From: Liolophura sinensis
Lineage: Eukaryota > Mollusca > Polyplacophora > Chitonida > Chitonidae
Reading direction: 5' to 3'
Length of the DNA stretch: 64,000 nucleotides
Assembly: GCF_032854445.1 (NCBI RefSeq)
Contig: NC_088295.1
Span: forward strand, 45,435,385 to 45,499,384
The notes beneath the pieces are model-generated. The model did not search any database, was not told the origin of the DNA, and worked only from the letters and a program-made list of their open reading frames with translations. Both the position numbers and the translations under genes were made by a program. Positions 1 through 10,689 of the stretch are shown here, piece after piece (the first letter of the stretch is position 1; each line of letters begins with the position of its first letter).

Positions 1-262
1 ATGTCAGTCGGTTAGCGCGCTAGCGCAGCGTAATGACCCAGAAGCCTCTCACCAATGCGGTCGCTGTGAGTTCAAGTTCAGCTCATGCTCTCTTCCTCTC
101 CGTCCGTAAGTGGGAAGGTCTGGTACCAACCTGCGGTTGGTCGTGAGTTTCCCCCGGGTTCTGCCCGGTTTCCTCCCACTATAATCATGGCCGCCGTCGT
201 ATAAGTGAAATATTCTTGAGTACGGCGTAAAACACCAATCAAATAAATCAATAAATAAATAA
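1..262 (+). mobile_element. tRNA-derived SINE, copy 1 (5' end cut by window edge)
   Basis: The first ~90 bases look like a tRNA head: an A-box-like GGTTAGCGCGCTAGCGCAG near position 11 and a B-box-like GTGAGTTCAAGTTCA near position 67. A body follows with CCCCCGGGTTCTGCCCGGTTTCCTCCCAC (split here: CCCCCGGG, then TGCCCGGTTTCC). The 3' end is GTGAAATATTCTTGAGTACG and a tail of AAATAAATC-type repeats. The same sequence recurs, more or less truncated, at 278-543, 4590-4684, 11729-11857, 14203-14319, 16600-16675 and 23144-23274. This matches the known plan of tRNA-derived SINEs mobilised by a partner LINE. The element has no coding capacity. The first ~10-15 bases appear to lie outside the window. 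Confidence 0.88.
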
Positions 263-277
263 TATGCTCATAAATTA

Positions 278-543
278 TTTGATTTTGATTTGACTGGGGG
301 TTTACGCCGTACTCATGAATATTTCACTTATACGACAGCGGCCAGCATTATGGTGGGAGGACACCGAGCAGAGCCCGGGGGAAACCCACGACCATCCGCA
401 GGTTGCTGAAATACCTTCCCACTTACGACCGGAGAGGAAGCCAGCATGAACTGGACTTGAACTCATAGCAGCCACATTGGTGAGAGGCTCGTGGGTCATT
501 ACGTTGCGCTAGCGCACTAACCAACTGAGCCACGGAGGCCCCC
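278..543 (-). mobile_element. tRNA-derived SINE, copy 2, full length with 12-bp target-site duplication
   Basis: Read on the minus strand, this copy starts at 543 with GGGGCCTCCGTGGCTCAGTT (tRNA head with A box). It passes a B-box-like ATGAGTTCAAGTCC and ends in an A-rich tail at 278. The direct repeat GCTCATAAATTA occurs exactly on both sides (266-277 and 544-555). This is the mark of target-primed reverse transcription and defines the element's ends. It looks full length (about 266 bp) and is the best reference copy in the window. It is tail to tail with copy 1, so 1-262 and 278-543 form a large imperfect inverted repeat. Confidence 0.92.
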
Positions 544-555
544 GCTCATAAATTA

Positions 556-2049
556 AAATTCACCTGTTCAGAACGGATATTATATACGCATCTTATATTT
601 TCCTTTATCTAGGAAATCAGTGAATTCATAACGGTCATAATTACATATAATTACAGAAGACATCGATAGCTTTCACAGGAATAACTCAATAATTCATAGG
701 CATACTGAAGAACACCGTCAAAATATATACACTTTTTACAATACATATCGGAATACATATCGGTGAGCAGATATGTGCACGTATAAAGGAAATATATAGC
801 ACGGGTTGTGCTTCTGCACAGGCGTATGTACTGATGTTTTCAGGGTGTGAGCTAAATACACGTCTAAATCCTTGAGTCCTCACAATTCATTTGCATGATG
901 TCAATAAAACCATAAACGCCATGTGCAGAGGCGCACAAAAAGCAGCTGTGGTTCATCTGCTGAACCGTTCGATGAATGTTCTCTCACAATGTATGTAAAG
1001 GGGACTTCAAAGCGCCGCTGCCGAAGATATAATGTGAATAGATGGTTTATTCACCTGTAATGTACAAATCTTAAACCTGTCTCCCTGTCGGTCAACGCTG
1101 TGGTTGGCGCTCCCTGCGGTGAAGGCAGCGTGTATGGAGTTGTCGCAGCTTCTGCAGTTGGTAGTCTATACATGCATAGTTCCACAATGTACGTAACGCG
1201 CCATGCATGATACAGCATGTAAATCTTGCAAATTTGCATATCGTTTGAACTTAAGCATCCTGATACTTTATGCATACGGAACAATGCGTATTATCCTTCT
1301 GGATTTCACTTTGAAGCCAATCCCTTTTATTTACGACAGGTAAACAGCCTATTATAATATACATGAATACACTTGACATGAAAGTCCTTAAGATGGCTTT
1401 ATATGTACATTCACATACATGTACACGTTCTATACCCATGTCTACAGTCGTATTTTTACACCAATTCGGATATGTCTAAGAATAAATTATAGCCTCCCTA
1501 CGCTGCGTGCAACTGTGTCAATCAATACTGACATTCTTTAAACTGACATAGTTCAGATGTTGGAGTGGCATGGCAGTGCTTTCTCTAAAAACAAATTCCG
1601 CTGTATATTGTTGTTTTAATAGTAACATCTTGAGCAAGACGACGCTGTGGGGTTTCGTTTCAAATACATGATAAGCATGTGGGAAAACTTACAAAATTCG
1701 AAATTGGTAAGACATGTTTTTTTTTGCACGAAGGGCATTTACGGAAATAATACGTTTTCACAGTGAAATATGCACGGTGCTATCACTTTAGGTTCACCAA
1801 ATCAATCTACTCAAAATAAGATCGTATGTAGTCCTCTTCAGTAATATAAATATATACGGTCTGATTCTGATTACATTTATACAAAGGTACCGATAGCACA
1901 ATGTCCCATTGATATTCTATGATTAATCATCATTGCACGAGAAAAGTAAGAAAACATCAGTGAGCAATATAGAACTGCATTATATAAATTTATTGCAAAA
2001 ACATCCCACTATAATGTTTAGACATGCAAACTAAATCGACCGACATTCT
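556..2049. other. Upstream flank, no gene recognised
   Basis: AT-rich non-coding sequence between the SINE pair and the putative promoter. Open frames here are under 80 codons and show no recognisable motif. No tRNA, repeat array or further SINE was seen. A few CpG-containing spots (for example near 1010-1140) are scattered and do not form a block. Confidence 0.6.
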
Positions 2050-2742
2050 ATTCAATCACGTGTTGGGGTGCAAATGTAATGTCTTTCCACGAGAAATTAT
2101 TACCAATTAAAGCCAAAGGACATCGAATCACTTTCGCCTTGCGGCGGTGGCTTCGATTAAAAACTTCGAAACGCATAATTTATCTGATATTTGTTAATTA
2201 ATTAAAAGCCACGGCCGTGTAATGGATCGCCATTGTGCATCAAACAAAGGATTTTCGAGGCTGACCCATTTTTCAGTCGGCTAGCCGGCAAGCACATGGT
2301 TTTGTTATTGTCACGTGGTTGAGTTGACGGTTGCGCGCGCAGCCCGCTGATTGGTTAGCCTGAGGGTGGGTTGTGTGTTCATTGAATGAGTTCAGACTGT
2401 GGTGAGACTGGGAGAGAGAAACACACGGGTCTGTGCTGAGAGAACGAGACGGGGAGAGGAGTTAAAGAGTTCTGCGTCCCCCAGTACTTACAGAAAACAG
2501 GCTAAGACGGCTTGGCACATGTCTACCACTACAATAGTCACAGCAGCGGTGATCAGTTGTGGCCGGAATAGCCCAGTGGGCAGAAGGAATTACCCCACGT
2601 GCGCTGGCTGCCTTAGTAGTGCTGTGGCCAGGAGACATTGTCTCAGGGGCGGGCACGATACTTTAGCGCCGTGTACATGAACCTCGACCGTAGGTGTGTT
2701 GTACGGCAGTGAACTGCATCCCCACGTGCTCTTAAGTGTCAG
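2050..2742 (+). promoter_or_regulatory. Putative promoter and 5' UTR of the SAMD5/SASH-like gene
   Basis: CpG density rises from about 2050 and stays high into exon 1, unlike the flank and intron. Visible elements are an E-box CACGTG at 2312-2317, an alternating GC run at 2333-2340, and an inverted CCAAT box (ATTGG, 2350-2354). Initiator-like TCATTG (2379-2384) and TCAGAC (2392-2397) are also present. No TATA box is evident, which fits a CpG-type animal promoter. The transcription start is inferred to lie near 2380-2400; the rest to 2742 would be 5' UTR. An acceptor-like CAGTACTTACAG ends near 2492, so a 5' UTR intron cannot be excluded. An in-frame stop TGA at 2710-2712 supports 2743 as the first codon. 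Confidence 0.5.
2519..2680 (+). other. Upstream ORF in the putative 5' UTR (53 codons)
   Basis: An ATG at 2519 opens a 53-residue frame (starting MSTTTIVTAAVISCGRN) that ends at TGA 2678-2680, 62 bases before the main start. A second, 11-residue upstream ORF overlaps its end (ATG 2677, stop TGA 2710-2712) and is in frame with the main coding sequence. The predicted peptides resemble nothing I recognise and are rich in Cys, Arg and Ser. If the transcript starts upstream of 2519, both would be met by scanning ribosomes before the main start. That would be expected to dampen or regulate translation. Whether this stretch is retained in the mRNA is not known from sequence alone. Confidence 0.35.
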
Positions 2743-3243
2743 ATGGCGGATACGGGCGACTGCATCGTGGAAGAGTGGCTTCGTTCACTCGGTCTCGTCA
2801 TCTACACGCAATCTTTTCTCGACAATGGTTATGACGATTTGGAAATATGCAAACAAATCGGTGAGCCCGATTTGGACGCGATCGGAGTGATCCGACCCGA
2901 GCAGAGAGCGATTTTGTTACAGGCCGTGCGTATCCTAAAGGAAGAAGGCGGGACCGCCGTGTACTTTACCCTCGAAGACGGCAAGTCGCACGAGAATTTC
3001 ACGGATGGGGACGACGACTCTGTGTTTGCAGACGTCGGGTCGTTTACAAGTCCTCCCCCCTCCCCTGTGAAACAGAAGCGTGTTGGAATAGTGCAGCGAC
3101 TGTCACAAGCACAGCGCCTAGAAACGCAAGAAGAGGGCAAATGTGCCCTGCTCATTTACCCCAAAGTTCAATTAAAATTACTGCTAAGGGATAAACTATT
3201 AGAAGATGGTATCAACTTGGCAGCTTGCCCCTATACCGGGCCG
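2743..3243 (+). CDS. SAMD5: SAMD5/SASH-family SAM-domain adaptor, exon 1
   Basis: First coding exon, 167 codons. Residues ~8-68 form a SAM domain (VEEWLRSLGL, FLDNGYDDLEICKQIG, PDLDAIGV, PEQRAILLQAVRILKE). SAM domains are small helical bundles that bind other SAM domains or scaffold partners, and this family is thought to act in cytoplasmic signalling. YFTLED follows at 74-79, then an acidic stretch (FTDGDDD, 86-92), a proline-rich SPPPSPVKQKR (103-113), and at ~136-164 the conserved block LLIYPKVQLKLLLRDKLLED...PY. From memory, vertebrate SAMD5 shares FxDNGYDDLExCKQIGxPDLDAIGV, YFTLE and YPKxxLKxxxRDKLxxDGIxL. SASH1 shares the latter block more loosely. The start has -3 C and +4 G; an in-frame stop (2710-2712) lies upstream. 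The exon ends CCG|GTAAGT, a consensus donor, phase 0. There is no SH3 domain before the SAM, unlike SASH1. Reading into the intron would add VSIALGLY and a stop at 3268-3270. Confidence 0.92.
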
Positions 3244-3249
3244 GTAAGT

Positions 3250-4589
3250 ATAGCATTAGGCCTATATTGAATTTCACTCTTATAATTTGACAGAGTTCAT
3301 AAAAGCTTTCAATTTAATTAAAACTGTCAACACATGTTGTGATGTTTCGTCACATGTTTGCACACGTAATATATAGTGTTTACATTTCTTCAGGGGCACG
3401 ACACACATAATATGTGGAACTGATACTTAAACAGATTTAAGTGTTAACATTTGTGTAACTTTGTTGTAGTACTGATACACTCACTGTGCTGACATGTATA
3501 AATGAATTCAGTCAACATGTAAGAATGGAATAGCTAAGCGGCACAGAGTATGTGTACATACTGTAATCTGTGTATATTCTAAATATACCTTAACCGATTC
3601 ATTTGCACAGACTATATAAATACCCAAGATATGCAGATACATCATAAACATATTACCATACTGCTTTTTTCTTCTGCTTTGTAATGAGTAGCCTACAGAT
3701 GTCAGCTGTAGGGTTGTTTTACTTATAGTTGTACAAACGTTTTTATACTGGTATAAACAAGGAAAAAGGGAAAGGTATTCTAGGCCAATGATTTAATGCT
3801 GTAGGGACTTAGAGCCCTTTCCATGCATCCAGCATTGACACCTACCTTACAGGCTGGGAGGCCTTTGATATCTGCGGCCTGTTGTGTCGAGATAAAACAC
3901 TTTCTCACTTGACACAGTAGGCAAGGGATTAAGTACTCTGTGTGTGTGACTAGTGGTGTATGTAACTTCTCTGGGGGGCTGGGAGTTTTACTGTGGAATC
4001 TGTGTGCCCATATAACAGGCTGTCCGACCTGCCACAATAGCAAGACTATGAGAGGTGTCCTGCTAAGCTGGTATTAGCTGTGAGAAGGGAAATGCCAGCT
4101 GGCATGGTCAGTTGATCATGATGTACAGATAACATAGGTATTAAAGGTTGCCAGTTGAAGTGTGCTTCAGAGATAACACAGTGTGCAGCATTATCACTTA
4201 TATACTACTTGATGTTTTTATCCGTATAAATCAACTATAGTGCATTGATAAGTATGTGAGGCGGATTGTGAGGCTGTAGGCCTGTGGTGCTTCTTGTTGG
4301 TATTCAGTGGCTGCATGGGCACGTTTGCATCATTGTAATTATTACAGGCTCGTTTAGAAAGCATTGATGATGATGATGATGATGATATAATTAGTATTGA
4401 TGTCAGACTTATACGTAATCAGCATAATGCATGGCTTGCTTTGCAGTGCAAATCTACATCTGGAACGCCTGAAAAAAAATCTAAATGAAGTGTTCATTAA
4501 CATAGGTGGACATTAAAAACATTTTTCTATGTATTATAAAATACTCGTGTATAAGAATTCACCTATTTATTCTGTCCCTACTGGCCTTG
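3250..4589. other. Intronic stretch with a (GAT)n microsatellite
   Basis: AT-rich intron following exon 1. The only structured element is a perfect (GAT)n run at 4364-4386. No polyadenylation hexamer AATAAA was noticed soon after the read-through stop at 3268-3270, so a short intron-retained transcript ending here has no clear support. Confidence 0.55.
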
Positions 4590-4684
4590 ACTGGTTACTT
4601 TCCACTATAATTCTGGCCACTGTGGTACAAGTGAAATATACTTGAGTATGGCTTAAAACGCCGATGAAATACATGAATAAATAT
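4590..4684 (+). mobile_element. SINE 3' fragment, strongly decayed
   Basis: Matches the 3' third of the SINE at 1-262 with many substitutions: TTTCCACTATAATTCTGGCC, then GGTACAAGTGAAATATACTT and GAGTATGGCTTAAAACGCCG, and an ATGAATAAATA tail. The tRNA head is absent. The level of decay suggests an older insertion than the copies at 278-543 and 11729-11857. Confidence 0.75.
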
Positions 4685-6755
4685 TAAACGTGTCAAAGTC
4701 ATTTTAATATTCTTACTGGGGAAACATCATAATAAACAACTCTACCGATATATTCTGTACTGATTACACACATATATATTTTTTTATTGCTGTCAGCTAC
4801 TTGGGACGAAACCTTTGATATCCTGGCAGTAAGAGAGGTGTGTATTGTGTTTCAGTAGGCTGCAAGCTATTTGGTTTAGATGCCACTATAAAACATGTCA
4901 ATTCTGCCAGGTTGGGGTTGTAGGGTCCGAGCTTGTATGAGAACACAGTGTCATGCTAACCCTGTCAGGGTGAGAGACCAAGCCACACTCCATAAACTTG
5001 CCTGCCTTTTATACCCATCCATTAATTGCTGCGTGGGTATGAGGATAGCCTCTAGTACAACAGCATCCAATCTCATCCACTACGATTTATAATACAATTA
5101 GACCTGCTCTCAGTTTTTATTGTTCCCGCAATGGTAGGAACAAATGTGATGGAGAGGACAAAACGATGGCATTTGCTTGGAAAGGTGGCAAAAAACTTCT
5201 CCAAGTCCCGAAAGGAATGATTCTTGGAAACGACCGTTTTTTCATTCTTCTTCATTTCATAAAGCTGCAGTTTTTTTTTTTTTTTGTTTTAAATTCATTT
5301 TTAAGAGGAGCAGTCGTGAAAATGTGTTTTTTTTTTCTCAGTTTTTGGTATTGTATGATATTTAAACAGATCTCATTGTTCCCAGCATAGCATTGATTAT
5401 TTTTCGGTATCAGTAATTGGGTGTATATTATATGTAATTATATATACATATACATTTCATCTTGACTATTATTTGAGGTGCATATATACATGCCTGGTCT
5501 ATGTGTCCATTAGTACGGCAATTAAGTACTAAAAATTAACAATTCAAACAATTCAAACAATTCAAACAAAAGCTTCTTGTTGAGAAAGCAGAGTTCTGTG
5601 TAGATGCCCGGTTGGAGTTTGCACAGTATTGTTACCATTGTTAACCGAGTGTTTAATGCAGTACAGTGATGTGCTTCAGTCTTTGATCTGCTTTAGACTT
5701 ATTGGTTGTGCCCTCTGATTTATTGTGTTGAGGAAATCAGGTAGTCTATACTACTAGGCTGTCAGTGCTTTGGGGAAAATGGATTTTCTGACAGGTATAA
5801 GGATCGTGCGATAAGTGTCATTAGTCACATCTTGTCAACTTCACCTGAAAAATGTGGCCTTTGCACATTGAAACAAACACTCAGTCGTTAAGGTTGAAGC
5901 TGACCCTTGGTCTCAAGTGTCATCAACTTCTTTAAAGTCAGCGGCTTAGATAAGGATCTCGGAGAAGGCTGTCAACTTCCCAACCCTTTTTCCACCTCAC
6001 CCCACCCTGTCACTAAGGTACAAAAATCATTGCAGTGATTCTTTTGAGTGATTATTGTAAATGCAGCACTGGTAAAATGTGAAGGATTGATAAATGGTAT
6101 AGAATTGAGGGATGGACTTATATAGAGTAATAAATGGAGTAACCATTTTTACCCAAATAGGCTGTACCTCTGCTGTATACTTTTAGTAAAGTCCATGTTG
6201 GATAGCTGTGTCATCCAGCATCAAAATTTAATATGGCCATGTTTGTCTTCTCTACATTACAAATGTCATCACAATATTAATGGAAGATAGATAACTGAAA
6301 AAGTGCTCTGTTCTCGGATTCATTTATAAAAAGGATTGCTTATATACCATTGATTCCAATTCAAGTAAGAAAACTTACAATAATTAAGCAAAATTAAGCT
6401 GGTGTGGACTTATGTAAATGAAAGTCGTTTCATATGATCATACAAATGTATGAATCTAAGGATACCTTGTACGCTCGAATGTACTGTAAGGTAAGGATAT
6501 GGTTACTGCTGTACATTTACAGTCTTAGGATGAAAAGGTTCTGTCTATAAGATACAAGGAGGAAATAGTGACGGTGACAAGGAACTAAGGTAACTAAACT
6601 TCAGCCTAGACGTGTGATCAAGGATATTGTACTTCACTAGTCTTATTGTGTGTGTGTATGCAAACCGTTTATGGATACATGTACATTTATTGACTGAAGT
6701 TTTACTTCAAACCCCAACCCCCCAGCAGGGCAAGAATATAAGGCCTTTGTGGGTT
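4685..6755. other. Intronic stretch with short simple repeats
   Basis: AT-rich, with poly-T runs near 5268-5285 and 5328-5336. A 9-bp tandem repeat (unit ACAATTCAA, 3-4 copies) lies at 5538-5571. No gene or RNA gene recognised. Confidence 0.55.
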
Positions 6756-7150
6756 GGACTGGCTTGGATCTATAGTATCGGGAATCATCGGGCCTTTTAG
6801 CGGTAATGATTCGTATTGTGGGCCCATGAATGCGCGGCAGCGGAGTATTGGGACGCGGGATGAGGATGAGACGTTGTAGCGTCTCGAGATCAATGATTAC
6901 ACGTGCTCGCCTCGCTGGAGTGTCGCGTCAAGGCCCGCAGACTGACAGCGAAATAAGTTCACCCTGCATTGCCATGGCTCCGAATCGATCGGTCGAAAGC
7001 ACGCAGATGTTGACTTCACAAGCTGCTGAGGGAAAAAACACAATATTGGTGTGCATATCCGGTCTGGGAAAGGGCATGGCTAATAGGGGAGTGGGGTGTC
7101 TTGAGCGAGGGAGGAGAAGGGGCAAGTGCGGCAATACTGGTTGGATAATA
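6756..7150. promoter_or_regulatory. Intronic CpG-rich island, candidate regulatory element
   Basis: By eye, roughly 25 CpG dinucleotides fall within about 250 bases (6770-7020), far above neighbouring intron and similar to the gene's own promoter. It contains a perfect 6-bp-arm hairpin GAGACG-TTGTAG-CGTCTC (6868-6885) and the run CCGAATCGATCGGTCG (near 6979-6994). An ATG-started frame of 122 codons (6830-7198, plus) crosses it; its product is Arg- and Ser-rich and I do not recognise it. No strong splice donor follows in that frame. The island could be an alternative promoter, an unmethylated enhancer, or a recent insertion from a GC-rich source. Confidence 0.4.
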
Positions 7151-7959
7151 CCGAGAAACATGCAGAGGCGGACACTTGCCTTAGGGTACTCAATCTAGCA
7201 TGGATATTGTATGGCCTATCTAACTGGAGCAAACATCCATGTAGTGTCATTTCCAGGCATTTGTTTGCTTTACTCTTGTTCCATCAAAAATGAAAATCAG
7301 AGCTGGGATGTTTTGGATTTGCAATGCAAACAGAAAATGTGATGATATGAGATACATAATGTTTACCGTTGGTTGACCTGATGTAATATATAGGGCATAT
7401 TAAGCTACCAGCTGTGCAGTTCACCAAGGCATGTATGCCTGACCTGTCATATTCCCATTTAAACTGCACTTCACACGTCATGTACTAAACTTCATTTAGT
7501 GTTTGCCTCGGTGAACGGTGTAGCATGCTATTCAGTGGTGAATACGATGAAAAATGTACATACAATTCCCCAAAAAGAACTATATATGTAGATAATCTTC
7601 ATATACATCTGGTGTGATTTGATGCAGTTAATTAGTATTTATGAAATTGAACAACACGTACATGCAGACAGTTGGATAGCTTTAAAAATCTGAATGTTTG
7701 TGCTAAACAAAAAAAAAAAAAGAAAATGTGATGACTGCAGTTAGAAGCATCTATTTAAAACAATGCACTTATTACTCACACAAACTTCAAGTTTTTAAAG
7801 ATGTATTTATAGTTGACTCGTGTGTAAGCTGATTTATGGTGTTTGGCTCGTGATTTGGTTTATCCTGTACCTGGTACATTGTGGCTGGACTAGCCGCCCA
7901 ATTGTACAGGCCGGAGACATTGGTTACAAGACTAGTCCTACTGCCCTCAGCTATAAATA
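7151..7959. other. Intronic stretch, nothing recognised
   Basis: AT-rich sequence with an A-run at 7710-7721. Open frames are short and unremarkable. Confidence 0.5.
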
Positions 7960-8340
7960 CAGCCCTCATCCGAGTCCGTCTGCTAGATTATTGTAGATGA
8001 TTTAAGTAATGATCTGCCTACAAACTGGACGGAAAATGGAGGAAAATCAGTTTTCTGTAGCTGGACTAGCCCGGGGTGACTGAGATTCGGGGGATTTAGT
8101 CAACAGACACACTTCACCACACTTAATACCTCGAATCCTCCGGCTATATTTGTCAAGCAAGACAAAACTAGCAGTGGTCACCATTGACCAACGACATATC
8201 AATAGATGGATTAGCCCCCTAGGGGACGGCAGATTAAGGAGCTTGACTGGACACCACAGATCTGAAATCACCTTTTTCTCTCCGAAATTTGAATACCTCT
8301 GCAAACAGACTTAGATAAGAGGCAGCTGGTGTTTCATTGA
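7960..8340. promoter_or_regulatory. Candidate intronic regulatory element
   Basis: A repeat-free, balanced-composition block. It contains GGTCACCATTGACC (8175-8188, an imperfect palindrome), GGATTAGCCC, CAGATCTG, a GATA-type AGATAAG next to the E-box CAGCTG (about 8313-8327), and several CpGs. Clustering of such sites is typical of enhancers but is not proof. The minus-strand frame 8047-8304 across it has no recognised motif. Confidence 0.25.
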
Positions 8341-9719
8341 ATAGGCCGGCTTTAAAAGTTTGTTTAGGTGGCCGTAGATGTTGTTGTTGTCAATATTTCT
8401 GCGGGTGCTGGAGTTAAGGTTAAATTTAAATGTTTTCGGCTGTGGCTGTGGTGTGATATTTGCTAAGCAAAACTAGGCCCCCCTATTTGCTGAGAGTCTG
8501 TGACCGCTGCACTGTGGTGCCAGCAGAGGTGTTGACTAGGGCTGAGGTTTCAACCAGGACTGGAACATTGAGGGGCAAGCCTATCAGGGCAGATGACACA
8601 GGCAGGGGTCAGAGCTCTGGTGCTGTTCTATAACAGGACCTGGAAACCACAAATTCCCTCCTCCCCCTACCTCCACCCCATTATTCCTATCTTAGCCTTG
8701 CTGTCATGCAGGGTTGTTGGCAAGAAGGAAGTTCAGCATGGCTTTTTGCAGTCTTGTCACCCAATGCAGAGGAATCAAGACTACAAATGTGCACTAGGCA
8801 TCAGTTTTAAACTGGTAATAAAGGACAAGATTTCATGCAAGTTTAATCTGAACAGATTGTTTTGTTTAGAAATAAAATTAAATTACATCACAATTAAACA
8901 ACTTCTGCTGTTTGATACACCTTCAAACACTATCCCTCTAACATTCTCATTGACTCAGTATTAATTTGAAATTGCAGCATGATGAATTCTTTATTTAAAC
9001 ATGTAGATACTTGTACGTGGAACCTTATAATTTTTAGCAAATATAACAACTTTGTTAGAATATCTATGCGTTACATACTTAAAAGAACTGTGTGTTCATG
9101 TCAATATACCAAGTAAGTTTTGTGAAAATTCTGTTTTAACTCTGATCAGATTTTGTGTAATGCAGTATCCTGAGGCTGTTACCAGATAAGGTACTTGTTA
9201 TTTCAACTAAAAGACCTTGATGACCTCAAAGCTTAGCAAATAATAATGAGAGTTCATAGATACTAGGCCATGCTACAAGCTAATGAAGGCCTGTCATTAA
9301 AGAAAGTGGCAGGGATTGATGTTCAAACTGCAGTTGATGCTGAAGAGGAGAATTAAATGCAGCCCAAATGCAGTTACTTTCCCATTAAAACTGCAGCTTT
9401 GGACGTACATATATTCACATCTATTGTAAATTCTGAATTATATACAATGTATATGATATAGGTTGGACCTGTTACCAGTTGATTTTTTCAATCCTTAATC
9501 AGCAGGGAGCTTTAAATCCCATATTTTGCACAGGCTACAGTGGATTATTTGCTTTATATAACTCGAGGTATGCATTTAACTGGCAAAGAGCCTCACATGT
9601 TTCGCAAACAACGCCGAAATAAACTGTTGTATTGCTCAAGGCTAGGTTTAAGTCAGGTGCCAAATATTTGCTGTTAGTACCTGGACTCTAGTATTACAAA
9701 GCTTATCAAGGTGTGAAAT
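8341..9719. other. Intronic stretch, nothing recognised
   Basis: AT-rich to mixed intronic sequence. The open frame at 8593-8964 (123 codons) turns AT-rich and Lys/Leu-rich in its second half and looks like chance. Confidence 0.5.
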
Positions 9720-10150
9720 GGCTTTGATGTGCTTTATGATTCGGAGAGTGGCACGGGCCATGGCAGGTGTGAGCTCTAGTCTGGAGCTCAGCCACACTTC
9801 ATAAAAGCCTATCATTGAGTTGGCTCTTACTGTGAGTAGTTTGATACCATTGTTATCACCGCTGCAGCAAATTGACTGTGTCAAGATGACAGGCATTCCA
9901 GCAGACCAGCGGTCAGTCCCATTATGACCACTGTTTATCACACTTTGTCCAGTTTGGTTGAAAAAGAAAAACAAAAAAACACAGGACCCTTCACTGGACT
10001 CTTTCGCTTCTGACAAAGACATGCCCCAAGGGCCTTCATGGGAGCTGAGCCCAGCATCGCCTCATGCCACTATAATTAGCTGGCTTAAGCAACACCAGAC
10101 TTGGTTTGTGCACAGTGGACTCACATTTGCGTCCCATTGTTGTTCCTAGC
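9720..10150. promoter_or_regulatory. Candidate intronic conserved element (GC-balanced block)
   Basis: About 430 bases with near-balanced composition inside AT-rich intron. It includes GAGCTCTAGTCTGGAGCTC (9769-9787; GAGCTC boxes around a short spacer) and CAGACCAGCGGTCAG. A 124-codon minus-strand frame (9648-10022) covers part of it, but the product has no recognised domain and includes a poly-Phe run from an A-rich tract. Regulatory or old decayed-repeat origin are both possible. Confidence 0.22.
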
Positions 10151-10689
10151 AGGAGCAAGGCTGTCGAAATGTGTTAAGTATACAGTGGTCAGTTTTCAGG
10201 CTTTAATAATGTGTGAGCCAGCCTGACCCATGCCTAAGCCTAACTTAGGGATTCAGCACTCTAACCCAGAGTCAGAGACATTTTTATTAGCGTGTGTATT
10301 TATTGCTACATGAAGGTAGCTAACCACCACTTGGTAAGTTGCAGCAGTCAAAGCTTATTGCACAGAGAAATTAAAAGAGGAGACTAGTTCTGAAACCGAA
10401 GGTTGCCGTTAAGAGCAGTTAATTCAGACACAGTTCTTTTTCTTCGTTTCTGTTTGGAAGTAAGCTAGAACAGCTGTGACAAGCTCATTATTTACTTTTA
10501 ATATTAAATATTGCATCCACGTGATAACTGATAATTCTTCTGAGCCGCTCTTGTTGTCATCAAAGTGATTGTGGTGTGTGCCCTGGACAACATAAAACCT
10601 GGGATTACTACCTGGCTTTGTGAACCTCTCCTGCAGCTGACGGCATCTCAATGACCTGAAGGCTACCTGTCACAGGTAGCACATACCTG

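Noticed and set aside
11-95. A genuine tRNA gene
   Set aside because: The A- and B-box-like motifs belong to the SINE head; the sequence continues into the SINE body and cannot fold as a complete tRNA cloverleaf.
2399-2680. 93-codon plus-strand ORF as a separate small gene
   Set aside because: The extended frame opens with GTG; only the ATG-started portion from 2519 is plausible, and as an upstream ORF in the 5' UTR.
2829-3155. 108-codon minus-strand frame opposite exon 1
   Set aside because: It is a shadow of the real exon on the other strand, whose SAM domain is clear.
6830-7198. 122-codon frame in the CpG island as an alternative first exon
   Set aside because: No strong donor follows in a frame that would join exon 2 (phase 0 needed), and the product has no recognised domain. 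Kept only as an observation on the island.
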